From: Pyxidicoccus sp. MSG2
GTDB lineage: Bacteria; Myxococcota; Myxococcia; Myxococcales; Myxococcaceae
NCBI RefSeq assembly: GCF_026626705.1
Contig: NZ_JAPNKC010000001.1
Span: 12,091,001-12,155,000, forward strand
Direction of reading: 5' to 3'
Length of the DNA stretch: 64,000 nucleotides
Below the pieces are notes generated by a model that saw only the letters and a program-made list of their open reading frames with translations, searched no databases and was not told the origin of the DNA. Below, piece after piece: positions 22,248 to 31,018 of the stretch. Numbering within the stretch: position 1 is the stretch's first letter; each line of letters starts with the position of its first letter. The translations under genes were made by a program, and so were the position numbers.

Positions 22248-23339
22248 CTACTTCGAGGTCCGTGCAGAGGGAGTCGCCGATGCACCGAGGAAGCGGATGA
22301 CCTCCTCCAGCAACAGGGCACGGCCCCGCTCCGGCCGGTCCAGGTGCACGAAGTGCGTGGCCCCGGGCAGCTCGACGGCCTTCACCTCCGCAGCGCGCTC
22401 CAGGTGCTCCTGCATGCGTGTCACGTCCTCGGGCCGGCTCCAGAAGTCCTTCTCGGAGCGGAGGATGAGGACGCGCGCGGTGATGGAGGCCGCGTCCCAG
22501 AGCTGCCGTCCGGTGGCCAGGTAGAAGCTGTCCTCCAGCGCGCCCGACGGCGCACGGAACGCGGGCGGCGTGCGCGAGCCCGACAGTGGATCGCTCGCGA
22601 GCGCCTCACGTTGAATGGCCTCGGCCACCTCCGGTGCGCGCCACTGCGCCTTGTCCTCGGTGGGGATGCTCCGGTCCCACACTCCGAGCAGCGAAGCCGC
22701 CGTGTTCCACCGGTACGCCTCCAGACCCTCGGCATTGAAGTGGCCGGGCCGCTTCGGGTCCTCGAAGTCCGTGCCGCGCCCGAGCATCCTGTGCTCCGCG
22801 CTCCCGGCGTACAGTGAGTTGAGGACGATGAGGTGGCTGACCTGCTCCGGGTAGAGGCTCGCGTACATGCCCGCCCAGTGGCCACCGGTGGCCCAGCCGA
22901 GAATCGCGACCTGCGCCTTCCGCGTGCGCTTCTTCACGAAGCCCACCACCGCCTGCACGTCGCGGACGACCTCGTGAGAGCTCACGAGCGGCCTACCCGA
23001 CGCGGGCACGCTCATGGCCTTCGGTCGCGTGGAGCCACCGTAGCCCCGTGCATCCATGACGTAGACGGTGAACCCCGCGCGCGCGAGGTCCGCCGCAAGC
23101 GAGCCTCCCTCGACAGACAGGTCGAACGAGGCGCGCCCCGGGACTCGCGCGCCGTGGAGGCGGATGACGGGCGGCAGCGCCGGGGCCTTCGTCGTGGTGT
23201 CACGCACCTCGCGGACGGAGAGCGTCACCCCCGGCTCTCCGGGCACGCGCAGCTCCGCGCGTGACACCTCGGCCCGGGCGTTGCCCGCGAGCAGTGCTCC
23301 CATCAGGAGCAGGTTCCGAATGACGTGATGAACGCGCAC
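22248..23339 (-). CDS. Exported alpha/beta-hydrolase-like protein lacking the nucleophile serine
   Basis: 363 residues from a GTG at 23339, which has a good ribosome site (AAGGGAGG, about 23345-23352) and opens a signal peptide ending near GNARA. The fold is recognisable: an oxyanion-type RLHGARVPG, VMDARGYGGS, a late Asp in ILRSEKDFW and a His in GATHFVHLD. However, the nucleophile elbow reads G-W-A-T-G-G, with Ala (GCC, 22890-22892) where Ser belongs in GxSxG. It is either a non-catalytic relative or uses another residue. It follows the DedA gene by 53 bases on the same strand. Confidence 0.8.
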   Translation of the reverse strand: MRVHHVIRNLLLMGALLAGNARAEVSRAELRVPGEPGVTLSVREVRDTTTKAPALPPVIRLHGARVPGRASFDLSVEGGSLAADLARAGFTVYVMDARGYGGSTRPKAMSVPASGRPLVSSHEVVRDVQAVVGFVKKRTRKAQVAILGWATGGHWAGMYASLYPEQVSHLIVLNSLYAGSAEHRMLGRGTDFEDPKRPGHFNAEGLEAYRWNTAASLLGVWDRSIPTEDKAQWRAPEVAEAIQREALASDPLSGSRTPPAFRAPSGALEDSFYLATGRQLWDAASITARVLILRSEKDFWSRPEDVTRMQEHLERAAEVKAVELPGATHFVHLDRPERGRALLLEEVIRFLGASATPSARTSK

Positions 23340-23392
23340 CGCGGCCTCCCTTTCAGGACGGTCCGCGGATACTGACAGAAGGCGCCGCGAGG

Positions 23393-24196
23393 CTACGTCT
23401 TCTGCAGCGCTCCGCGCACGGGCTCGGACGCAACCCCCTTCTCGGGGCCCGAGGCCGCCGAGGTGACTTCCTTGAACAGGGGCTCGTTCTTGCCGGTGGC
23501 GGAATTGCGCGGGGACGAGGCCACCGGCTCCTGGACACGGGCCGCGACGGCCACGGCCTGTAACGCCGGGGTGACCGGGGCCGCCTTGCGGCGACGGCGG
23601 TACAGCACGTACGCCGCGACACCCGCGAGCAGCACGCCCATGACGACGTACTGGCCTTCCTTGAACTTGTCGATGAGGGTGTCGAGCTCGCTGCCGAAGT
23701 GGAAGCCGAGCCACACGAAGACGGGCGCGGACAGGAGCGCCGCGAGCCCGTCCCAGAAGATGAACCGCCAGTAGGACATGCCCACGGAGCCGGCGGTGAA
23801 GTACGTCACCGCGCGCACGCCGGGCATGAACCGGGCGATGCAGACGATCTTCTGCCCGTGTTTGGCGAACAGCCCTTCCACCTTGGCGCGCTTCTCGGCC
23901 GTGACGATGCGCGCGAAGAAACCCCCGCTGGCGCCCTCGTTGCGGCCCAGCTTCCCGCCCAGCCGGCGGCCGGCGAGGAAGATGAGGCTGTCACCCGCGA
24001 GGATGCCGGCGAAGCCCACCGCCATCATCACCGGCAGGCTGGCGGCGCCCTTGTGCGCCAGGAAGCCACCGAGGATGAGCGAGATGTCCTCGGGAAGCGG
24101 AATGCCCAGACCGCAGGCCACCAGGATGCTGAAGACGGTGGCATAGGCGACGAAGCCCTGTGCGTCGCCAAGCATGTGGGTGAGGAGTTCTTGCAC
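23393..24196 (-). CDS. DedA-family membrane protein
   Basis: 267 residues from a GTG start. It shows the DedA pattern: an N-terminal GIPLPEDISLILGG segment, the FARFMPGVR-type motif (IARFMPGVRAVTYFTAG) and about five membrane segments, followed by a short RRRR-bearing tail that is low in complexity and probably cytoplasmic. DedA/SNARE-associated proteins are lipid scramblases or transporters of the inner membrane and affect envelope homeostasis. The 16-base gap from the upstream secreted-protein gene suggests co-transcription. Confidence 0.9.
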   Translation of the reverse strand: MQELLTHMLGDAQGFVAYATVFSILVACGLGIPLPEDISLILGGFLAHKGAASLPVMMAVGFAGILAGDSLIFLAGRRLGGKLGRNEGASGGFFARIVTAEKRAKVEGLFAKHGQKIVCIARFMPGVRAVTYFTAGSVGMSYWRFIFWDGLAALLSAPVFVWLGFHFGSELDTLIDKFKEGQYVVMGVLLAGVAAYVLYRRRRKAAPVTPALQAVAVAARVQEPVASSPRNSATGKNEPLFKEVTSAASGPEKGVASEPVRGALQKT

Positions 24197-24212
24197 GCGT
24201 TGTCCCGTCCGT

Positions 24213-25208
24213 TCACTTCCGGTGGGCCTGCCCGGGGTTTACCCGGTTCAGCCCATCCAGCGCCCAGGCATCAACCGGGCGCGGGTCGTCAAAACTCCGG
24301 GCCAGGGCCTTCAAACCGAAGTACCCCTGGCGGCCAGCCGCCTCGTAGGCCGCTTCCTGGGCGCCCGTGGCCATCAGCGCCAGCGCCCGGCTCAGCAAAG
24401 CCACCCCGAACTCCCCTACCGTCGCCTCCCCCACCCCTGCTGCGCGGGCCTCGCGGAGTGCCACCGCGCCGCCCGTCCACCTGCTCTCCAAGCGTGCACC
24501 CATCCGGGACGAAAGCACTCCCCGGGCGAACTCCCTGACGAAAGGCTCCATCTCCGGCCGCCGGGTGGCAGGTCCCACCACCAATACCCACCCGCGCCCC
24601 GTCTCCACCCTCCGGATGCTGCCTTCCGCGTCGAGCAGATTAACCACCACCTCCAGAGGCGGCTTGCCTTCTGGCAGGCCCAGGAGTCGTGCCGCCTGTT
24701 GAAGCGGCGCATCCAACAGAGGCAGCCAGGCGCGCTGTTCCGCACGGTACAGGTCCAGCGTCTCCGCCCGGAGCGCCGCCACCGGCCACTCGGCCTCCGC
24801 GCGGGCCAGCAGCGCTTCCAGCCCGTCCAGCCCGCGGGCCGTTCCGGAAGCCTGGGGCCCACCCAAGAGCCGGGCCAGGTAGTCCTCCACCGGCACGGGA
24901 TGCGCGTCGAAGAAGGCCTGGGCCTGCGCCACCACCACCGGGGAGGCCGCCACCAGCGCGTCACGCACGCGCGTGCGGGCCGGGCCGTAGCGGTAGGCGG
25001 GCACCGGGTGCTCGCGGTAGCGCGGGCCGGCGTCGTAGCCCAGGCGGTTCAGCAGGGCGAACAGGGTGAAGACGCGGCCATCGGCCCTGACCTCGACGCC
25101 GCCAGCCGAGTACACGCTGGAGAACCAGTCCTCCGCCCCGGGCGCCTGCGCGAGCGCGGGCCCGGAAGCCCCGAGCAGGACGAAGATGACCAGGAGGGGG
25201 ACACGCAT
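24213..25208 (-). CDS. Secreted protein of unknown function
   Basis: 331 residues with a clear signal peptide (MRVPLLVIFVLLGASGPALA) and a GGGGG ribosome site before the ATG. The mature part is Ala/Leu/Arg-rich and probably helical, beginning with a segment VEVRADGRVFTLFALLNRLGYD. I recognise no catalytic motif. The gene lies between the cyclic-nucleotide-binding protein and DedA genes with short gaps, so an envelope-related role is possible but not shown. Confidence 0.75.
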   Translation of the reverse strand: MRVPLLVIFVLLGASGPALAQAPGAEDWFSSVYSAGGVEVRADGRVFTLFALLNRLGYDAGPRYREHPVPAYRYGPARTRVRDALVAASPVVVAQAQAFFDAHPVPVEDYLARLLGGPQASGTARGLDGLEALLARAEAEWPVAALRAETLDLYRAEQRAWLPLLDAPLQQAARLLGLPEGKPPLEVVVNLLDAEGSIRRVETGRGWVLVVGPATRRPEMEPFVREFARGVLSSRMGARLESRWTGGAVALREARAAGVGEATVGEFGVALLSRALALMATGAQEAAYEAAGRQGYFGLKALARSFDDPRPVDAWALDGLNRVNPGQAHRK

Positions 25209-25238
25209 GGGCGTGCCCCCGACGCTAGCACGGGGCCG

Positions 25239-25709
25239 TCAGGCGGCCGGGGCCTTTCCGACGAGCGTGCGCAGCATGTCCCGGTTGTCGCGCGCCTTCT
25301 GGCCGAAGTGGGCGACGATGCCCATCAACAGCTTCACGCACGCCTGCGGCTTGGAGGCCAACAGCTTCTGGAAATCCGAGGCGCGAATCTCAAGAGCCGA
25401 GACGTCCGTGGCGGCGGTGGCAGTGCACAGCCGCTCGCCCTTCTGGACCAGGGCCAGCTCCCCCAGGGGCTCGCCCGCGCCCACCTCGCCGAGGAGCACG
25501 TCGTCGCCCGAGGCGCTCTTCGCGCTCAGCCGCACGGTGCCCTCGCCGACGATGAGGAGTGACTCCCCCGTCTTGCCCTCGGTGAAGAGGGCGGTGCCCT
25601 TGGGGAACGCCCGGGGCACCGCGACGCCGGCGAAGATCTGGATGCCGGTGTCGGTGAAGCCCTTGAAGATGGGGCACGCCTTGAGGGTGGTCGCGGGCAC
25701 TAAAGCCAT
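25239..25709 (-). CDS. Cyclic-nucleotide-binding-domain protein without effector domain
   Basis: 156 residues, nearly all one CRP-type cNMP-binding beta-roll. Landmarks are FPKGTALFTEGKTGESLLIVGEGTV-like strands and the phosphate-binding-cassette region GEPLGELALVQ, where the usual Arg-Thr/Ser-Ala sequence is altered to QKGERLCTATA. A helix follows, but there is no helix-turn-helix, so it is not a CRP-like transcription factor on its own. It may bind a nucleotide and act on a partner. Single-domain proteins of this kind are common in myxobacteria. Confidence 0.82.
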   Translation of the reverse strand: MALVPATTLKACPIFKGFTDTGIQIFAGVAVPRAFPKGTALFTEGKTGESLLIVGEGTVRLSAKSASGDDVLLGEVGAGEPLGELALVQKGERLCTATAATDVSALEIRASDFQKLLASKPQACVKLLMGIVAHFGQKARDNRDMLRTLVGKAPAA

Positions 25710-25746
25710 GCGGAAATTCCTAACACGGGGCGCACGGGCCCGCGAG

Positions 25747-26262
25747 TCAGCGGCTCGCGCGGTGCTCGGCGGCGAGGTGGACGTAGTGCAGGGCGGAGAG
25801 CTGGAGGAACTCCCGCTCGGCGTCGGTAATCGGCCGCTTCACCTTGCCTGGAGAGCCAACGACCAGCGAGCCCGGGGGCACTTTCGTCCCGGGAGTCAGC
25901 AGCGCCCCGGCGCCGATGATGCACTCGTCCCCCACCTCGACGCCGTCCATGAGGATGGCGCCCATGCCCACCAGCACGCGGTTGCCCACGATGCAGCCGT
26001 GGAGGATGACCCGGTGGCCCACCGTGACGTCGTCGCCCACGTGGGTGGGGTGCTGCTCGGAGGTGACGTGGACCATGGTGAGGTCCTGGATGTTGGTGCG
26101 CTTGCCAATGCGGATGGGATTCACGTCCCCGCGCAGCACGGCGTTGAACCAGACGGAGGAGTCCTCGCCCAGCTCCACGTCGCCCACCACCTGGGCCGAG
26201 TCCTCCACGAAGCAGCTCGGGTGCACGCGGGGGGTGACCCCGCGGAACGGCCTCAACGCCAT
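25747..26262 (-). CDS. Gamma-carbonic-anhydrase-like hexapeptide protein
   Basis: 171 residues forming a left-handed beta-helix of hexapeptide repeats. The gamma-class metal ligands are visible: His in MVHVTS and the two His in VGHRVILHGC. It closely resembles the YrdA/PaaY group, a zinc or iron carbonic anhydrase-like trimer; activity in this group is variable. The start has GAGGT upstream. Gaps to MiaB (48 bases) and to the cNMP protein (37 bases) suggest one transcript. Confidence 0.9.
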   Translation of the reverse strand: MALRPFRGVTPRVHPSCFVEDSAQVVGDVELGEDSSVWFNAVLRGDVNPIRIGKRTNIQDLTMVHVTSEQHPTHVGDDVTVGHRVILHGCIVGNRVLVGMGAILMDGVEVGDECIIGAGALLTPGTKVPPGSLVVGSPGKVKRPITDAEREFLQLSALHYVHLAAEHRASR

Positions 26263-26310
26263 GACGTCACCTCGGTTGGGACGCGATCGGGCGGGACTGG
26301 GAACTGGAAG

Positions 26311-27699
26311 CTACGCCTCGGCGACGACGTGGAACGGCGAGGCAGCCGGAGCCAGGGGCAGCGGCTCCACGGTGGGCAGGGACAGCACGGAGAGCTGCTG
26401 GCCGGAGAGCGCGTTGGGCGTGGAGCGCTCCACCTTCACCTTCACCAGGGCGCCGGTGGGGGCATCCCCGTCGAAGTTGACGGTGCGGTTCTCCGGCGTG
26501 CGGCCGAAGCGCTTGGTGGCGTCGTAGCGCGAATGGCCCTCGACGAGCACCTCCACCTCCGAGCCCACCAGCGCCGCGGTGACTTCCGTGCTGATGCGCC
26601 GCTGCAGCTTCTGCAGGCGCTCCAGCCGGGCAATCTTCACCTCGTGCGGCACGGGGCCCCACTCGTTCTCCCGCAGGGCGGCGCCCGTCTTGGGGCGCGG
26701 GCTGAAGACGAAGGAGAACTGGTTGTCGTAGCGGACCTGCTCGGTCAGCTTCATCGTCATCTCGAACTCCTCCTCGGTCTCCCCGGGGAAGCCCACGATG
26801 ATGTCGGTGGTGACGGCGATGCCCGGCCGCGCGGCGCGCAGCTTCTCCAGCCGCTCCAGGTACTGCACCACGGTGTAGTCGCGGCGCATCATCTTCAGGA
26901 CGCGGTCGCTGCCGCACTGCACGGGCAGGTGGAAGTGCGGGGCAATCTTGGGCTGCGTGCGGAACGCTTCGATCAGCTCGTCGGACAGGTCGTGCGGGTG
27001 GCTGGTGGTGAAGCGCACGCGCTCGATGCCGGGAACCTCCGCGGTGCGCAGCAGCAACTGCGCGAAGGAGATGCCGCCCGCGTACGAGTTCACGTTCTGC
27101 CCGATGAGCGTCACCTCGCGCACGCCGACCTTCGCCAGGTCGTTGACCTCGAGGAGGACCTCCGGGAACGCCCGGCTGACTTCCCGGCCGCGGGTGTGGG
27201 GCACCACGCAGAACGAGCAGACGTTGTCGCAGCCCTTCATCACCGTGACGAACTCGGTGACCTTGCCGCGGGAGGTCTCCGGGTCGGCGCGCGGGAAGAC
27301 GTACTCCTCGGAGTGGACGAAGGCGGCCTCCACCACGCGCGCGCGGTCCTCGGACACGCGGCCGATGATGTCCGGCAGCTTGGCGATGTTGTCGGGGCCG
27401 AAGACGAAGTCCAGGTACGGCACCTTCTTGAGGAGCTTGTCCTTCTCCTGCTGCGCGACGCAGCCGCCCACGCCGATGAGCGCGCCCCGGCTGGCCTTCA
27501 CCGGCTTGTAGCGGCCGAGCGCGGACAGCATCTTGTCCTCCGCCTTCTCGCGGATGGCGCAGGTGTTGAGGATGATGAGGTCCGCGTTCTCGGGCACCGG
27601 AGTCGGCTCGTAGGACATCTTCGCCAGCACCTCGCTCATGCGGAGCGAGTCGTTGACGTTCATCTGGCAGCCGAAGGTGTGGATGAAGTAGCGCTTCAT
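26311..27699 (-). CDS. miaB: MiaB, tRNA-2-methylthio-N6-isopentenyladenosine synthase
   Basis: 462 residues in the standard order. The N-terminal MTTase domain has three cluster cysteines (FGCQMN, NTCAIRE, GGCVAQQ). The radical-SAM core has CxxxCxxC (CDNVCSFC) followed by VPHTRGREVSR, and a C-terminal TRAM domain completes it. It methylthiolates i6A37 in tRNAs reading UNN codons. All essential cysteines are present and length is normal for the family. Confidence 0.96.
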   Translation of the reverse strand: MKRYFIHTFGCQMNVNDSLRMSEVLAKMSYEPTPVPENADLIILNTCAIREKAEDKMLSALGRYKPVKASRGALIGVGGCVAQQEKDKLLKKVPYLDFVFGPDNIAKLPDIIGRVSEDRARVVEAAFVHSEEYVFPRADPETSRGKVTEFVTVMKGCDNVCSFCVVPHTRGREVSRAFPEVLLEVNDLAKVGVREVTLIGQNVNSYAGGISFAQLLLRTAEVPGIERVRFTTSHPHDLSDELIEAFRTQPKIAPHFHLPVQCGSDRVLKMMRRDYTVVQYLERLEKLRAARPGIAVTTDIIVGFPGETEEEFEMTMKLTEQVRYDNQFSFVFSPRPKTGAALRENEWGPVPHEVKIARLERLQKLQRRISTEVTAALVGSEVEVLVEGHSRYDATKRFGRTPENRTVNFDGDAPTGALVKVKVERSTPNALSGQQLSVLSLPTVEPLPLAPAASPFHVVAEA

Positions 27700-27772
27700 G
27701 TCAGAACCCTGAGGAAGAACGTGCCCTTATGCGATGCCCGGGCGCGGAATGCAACCTGACGCACGGCCCGAT

Positions 27773-28294
27773 TCATCCCCGACTGAGCAGGCGCGTCATC
27801 CGGGTGTGCAGCTCCACCAATTCCGTCTCCCTGGCACGCAGGAGGGCCAGGGTCTCCGGACCGAAGCGCCGGCCCAGGGCCTCGGTGGCGCGCTCCTGCT
27901 TCGTCAGCTCCTCGCGAAGCCGGGTGCGCAGGTCCTCCACGTCGGGGGTGTTGGCGCCCTCCACCTGGCGGAGCTTGTCCTGGAGCTTCAGGGCGGCCCA
28001 GCGCCGGCCGCAGAAGGAGCGCAGCATGGAGGTGAGCTGCTCCGCCGCCTTGGAGTCCAGCCCGGAGACGCGCAGCGCCTCCGTGTGGGCCCGGCCGAGC
28101 GCGTCCGTCCCCTGCCCTGCCTCGGCGTGGGACAGGTAGGCCTGCTGGTAGCGGACCAGGGAGTCGAGCAGGGCGCCGTCCACCGGCCGGTACGCCATGC
28201 GGAGGGTGCGGTCATCGGCGGCGTCCAGGTTGGTGGAGCGCTCGAAGTTCCGGACATCCTGAAAGCCAGCGTCGTCGAAGAGGGAAGGTGCCAT
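27773..28294 (-). CDS. Helical protein of unknown function
   Basis: 173 residues from the ATG at 28294, preferred because GAGAG lies just upstream; an in-frame ATG five codons earlier (28309) is also possible. The sequence is almost wholly predicted helical and charged, with a likely coiled coil in the second half (KLQDKLRQVEG to LHTRMTRLL). No signal peptide, membrane segment or known motif. It precedes miaB by 73 bases. Confidence 0.7.
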   Translation of the reverse strand: MAPSLFDDAGFQDVRNFERSTNLDAADDRTLRMAYRPVDGALLDSLVRYQQAYLSHAEAGQGTDALGRAHTEALRVSGLDSKAAEQLTSMLRSFCGRRWAALKLQDKLRQVEGANTPDVEDLRTRLREELTKQERATEALGRRFGPETLALLRARETELVELHTRMTRLLSRG

Positions 28295-28484
28295 GGATTG
28301 CTCTCGCATCTAACAGCCCGGAGCGCCGGGTTGTAGCGACTCCGACCGGGGCCGTCGTGTCTGGAGGCAGGCGGTCGTTGTACCCTGGATAAATGGGAAA
28401 TCGCGCTTGGAACCTGAAGCAGGGCCGCGGCTGTGGATCACCCGGTAGCCGCGGTGCAGGCGCGCACCTCACGCCGGAGCATCG

Positions 28485-29102
28485 TCAAGGCAGGTTGGCC
28501 AGATCATCCGTGAAGAACGCATCCAGCAGCGTGGGGGCGGGGTCCGTGCTGAGGTAGTTGAGCTGCCCGATACGAAGGCCCGGTAGCGGCACTGTCGCCA
28601 GCGACAGCGGAAATGGCCGGCAGTTCAGCACGCGCTCCGTATGGCGAGCCAACAGGTCCGCCTGGGCCTTGCCCACATTCCGAGGCTCCAGGCTCAGTAT
28701 GGGGCGGGAGGTACGGCCCGTGGGGTATCGCGTCTGGGTCGTCACGTAGACGATGTACAGAGGCGCGAGGACGCTCACGGCAACGGCCCACCGGGTCACC
28801 TGCCTGTTCCCGTCCGGCTGCGGTTCCTCTTTGTAGAGCTGACAGCGAAGGCACGCGGACACGAAGGGTTGAGTTCCTCCGCCAAGGGCATGCTCTGGGT
28901 GGGTTGCCCGAAGGTCCTCGACGAAGGCCCCCCACTCCTTCCAATCGAGCGCCGTCTTCCACGCGTCGATGAAGCGCTGGTGCTCAGGCGTGCGGTGATG
29001 CGCGGGGATGGACTCGCTTGCGTCATCCTCCTCGGGAGGAAACCCTCGTGGGTAGAACTGCCCGGCCCAATCAACGAGTGTCTCTTGTGTCAGGTCGCTC
29101 AT
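28485..29102 (-). CDS. Cytoplasmic protein of unknown function, coupled to an upstream lipoprotein
   Basis: 205 residues. The start is placed at 29102 because its ATG overlaps the TGA of the preceding lipoprotein gene (ATGA), a classical translational-coupling arrangement; the open frame extends further upstream within that gene. The protein has no signal peptide, one moderately hydrophobic stretch near its middle (VAVSVLAPLYIVYVTT) and a CLRC pair. I recognise no family. The base composition is less GC-rich than the surrounding genes. Confidence 0.7.
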   Translation of the reverse strand: MSDLTQETLVDWAGQFYPRGFPPEEDDASESIPAHHRTPEHQRFIDAWKTALDWKEWGAFVEDLRATHPEHALGGGTQPFVSACLRCQLYKEEPQPDGNRQVTRWAVAVSVLAPLYIVYVTTQTRYPTGRTSRPILSLEPRNVGKAQADLLARHTERVLNCRPFPLSLATVPLPGLRIGQLNYLSTDPAPTLLDAFFTDDLANLP

Positions 29103-29617
29103 CGCCTGGAATCCATCGGGGTATCGAAGCGCACGGTTTCGATCCCCGGGGTGCGGCACTCCGAAACCCGGGCACCGGCAATCTCATCCTTGAGCAGTCG
29201 CTCGTAGCGCCTTCTGAACTGGATGCAGTGTACGGCAATCATCTCCCCCGGCCGCGCCGCAGCCAGTACCCATTGGGCGGCCTGATTTGCGAGCTCCGCC
29301 GAGAGCCACCGAGCCTCCATCAGGGGAATATCCCCTTGCTGGCCATTGCGCAGGGGCAGTCCCACTTCGAACTTGCAGACATCGGTGGCCCCCGAGTCGC
29401 CCTCGGTGACGCGCGCGTTGATGCAGACGGCTCTCCATCCATCAGGCAGCGCTCTGCTGTCCGCTTCGACCACCGTCGTGAACCGGAAATGCTCCGGGGA
29501 GATGCGTCCCGCGACGGAATTGCTCCCATGGGCACATCCATATAGCCCTGTTGCCATCCATAGGACGGCCACGAGTCGAGCCAGGTGCGTCCACCGTGGG
29601 CGCGGCGAATTCTGCAT
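29099..29617 (-). CDS. Small lipoprotein of unknown function
   Basis: 172 residues with an N-terminal signal ending in a lipobox (GLYGC, Ala at +2), so probably lipid-anchored in the envelope. The mature part has three further cysteines (VCIN, DVCKFE, VHCIQF) and a mixed strand/helix pattern without a motif I know. Its ATG lies 3 bases after the stop of the CoxE-like gene, and its stop overlaps the start of the next gene, so all three are probably one operon. Confidence 0.75.
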   Translation of the reverse strand: MQNSPRPRWTHLARLVAVLWMATGLYGCAHGSNSVAGRISPEHFRFTTVVEADSRALPDGWRAVCINARVTEGDSGATDVCKFEVGLPLRNGQQGDIPLMEARWLSAELANQAAQWVLAAARPGEMIAVHCIQFRRRYERLLKDEIAGARVSECRTPGIETVRFDTPMDSRR

Positions 29618-29620
29618 CCG

Positions 29621-31018
29621 TCACGCCGGCACGAGCTGGTCCGCGATGCGGGCCAGGTCCGACACGGACGTAACGACCACGGCCTGGTGGCAGTGCTTCT
29701 CGTACGTGAGCATCTCGCTGTCGCCGATGCCCCAGTTGCCGCGCTCCTCGGGGCAGATCCACAGGAGGCGCTTCGCCTTGCGGCGCAGGTCCTTCAGCGC
29801 CCACGCGTTGTTCGCGTTGTAGTTGTTCCGCCCGTCGCCAATCACCATCACCGTGGTGCGGCGGGTGATGCTGCCCAGGTGGTCTCGCGTGAAGTCCGCC
29901 AGCGCGCGCCCGTAGTTCGAGTTCGCGCTCAGCGACACCGTCTTGCCCGCGGTGGCCATGTCGATGGCCTCGTCGACGTCCAGGTCCTTGAAGTACTGCG
30001 TCACTTCACCCACGTCGGACACGAAGACGAACGAGCGCACGCGCACGAACAAGGACTGCAGCGTGTGCATGAACAGCAACATCATCCGTGACGCGTTCCG
30101 CACCGAGTCGGACACGTCGCACAGGACGACCAGCTCCGGGCGCTCCGGCCGGCGACGCCGGAACTGAGGCACCATGGGCACCCCGCCCCACGGCATGTTG
30201 CGGCGCAGGGTGCGGCGCACGTTCAGCGCGCCCCTCCGGTGTGAGCGCTGCTTGCGGATGAGCCGGCTGCGCAGCTTCTCCGCGAGTGTCCGCACGGCGG
30301 ACTCCATCTGGTCCACCTCCGCCTGCGTCAATAGATGCAATGGCTTGTCCTGCACCGTGTCCGTGCGGCGGCGGATGCGAGCCTCGGCCTGGCGCTTCAC
30401 CTCCTGGCGCGCGGCCTCTTCAATCTTCCGCATCGCGGCCGCGACATGCCGGGACACAATCTCCACGCCCTCGGGAGCCAGGCCGCGCGCACGCAGCTCA
30501 TCCTCCAGGGACTTCATGTCGGAGCGGGCCTTCTCCATGCCCGCGCCGGCCAGCAATCGCCGAGAGAAGAAGCCGGCCTGGAGCGGGCTCTCCAATTGCG
30601 ACAGGTCCAACTGGAGCGACGCCATCCGGAAGATCTGCGCCAGCCGCGCCCGGTCTCCCTCGAGGATGGCCTGCGCCAGCGGAGACATCTCCGGCAGCAG
30701 CTGCGCCATCTGGATGATGACCATCTTCAGCAGGTCGCCCTCCAGGTAGCCCTCTTCCTTGAGCTGGTCCGCCAGCGACTTGTCGATGCCCTCGAACGTC
30801 TTCGCCGCGCCGGAGAAGTAGAAGTCGAACGCGCGGTTGAACGTGTCCACGTCCAGCTCGCGCTTCACCAGCGTGGTGCGGAGCACGGAGCGGAACACGC
30901 CCCGTTCCTTCAGCCCCACCTCGGCGGTGGCGCGCAGGGCGTCCTGGACCTCGGACGTACTGACGCGCACGCCGTTCTGGCGGAGCACTTCGGCGAACTC
31001 GACGATGCGGGCATCCAC
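29621..31018 (-). CDS. CoxE-like VWA-domain protein
   Basis: 465 residues from the GTG at 31018 (start of VDARIVEFAEVLRQ, where family members usually begin); an earlier in-frame start at 31102 gives a low-quality extension. The N-terminal half is helical and basic (RRTDTVQDKP, RKQRSHRRGALN). The C-terminal half is a von Willebrand A domain with a MIDAS motif DVSDS followed by a T/D-bearing region (VIGDGRNNYN). CoxE-type proteins usually pair with a MoxR AAA ATPase in metal-cofactor or complex maturation; no MoxR gene is in the window. Confidence 0.85.
   Translation of the reverse strand: MDARIVEFAEVLRQNGVRVSTSEVQDALRATAEVGLKERGVFRSVLRTTLVKRELDVDTFNRAFDFYFSGAAKTFEGIDKSLADQLKEEGYLEGDLLKMVIIQMAQLLPEMSPLAQAILEGDRARLAQIFRMASLQLDLSQLESPLQAGFFSRRLLAGAGMEKARSDMKSLEDELRARGLAPEGVEIVSRHVAAAMRKIEEAARQEVKRQAEARIRRRTDTVQDKPLHLLTQAEVDQMESAVRTLAEKLRSRLIRKQRSHRRGALNVRRTLRRNMPWGGVPMVPQFRRRRPERPELVVLCDVSDSVRNASRMMLLFMHTLQSLFVRVRSFVFVSDVGEVTQYFKDLDVDEAIDMATAGKTVSLSANSNYGRALADFTRDHLGSITRRTTVMVIGDGRNNYNANNAWALKDLRRKAKRLLWICPEERGNWGIGDSEMLTYEKHCHQAVVVTSVSDLARIADQLVPA

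Noticed and set aside
25066-27759. Plus-strand frame of about 900 codons over miaB and its neighbours
   Set aside because: It crosses three well-identified minus-strand genes and encodes a low-complexity His/Arg/Val-rich product.
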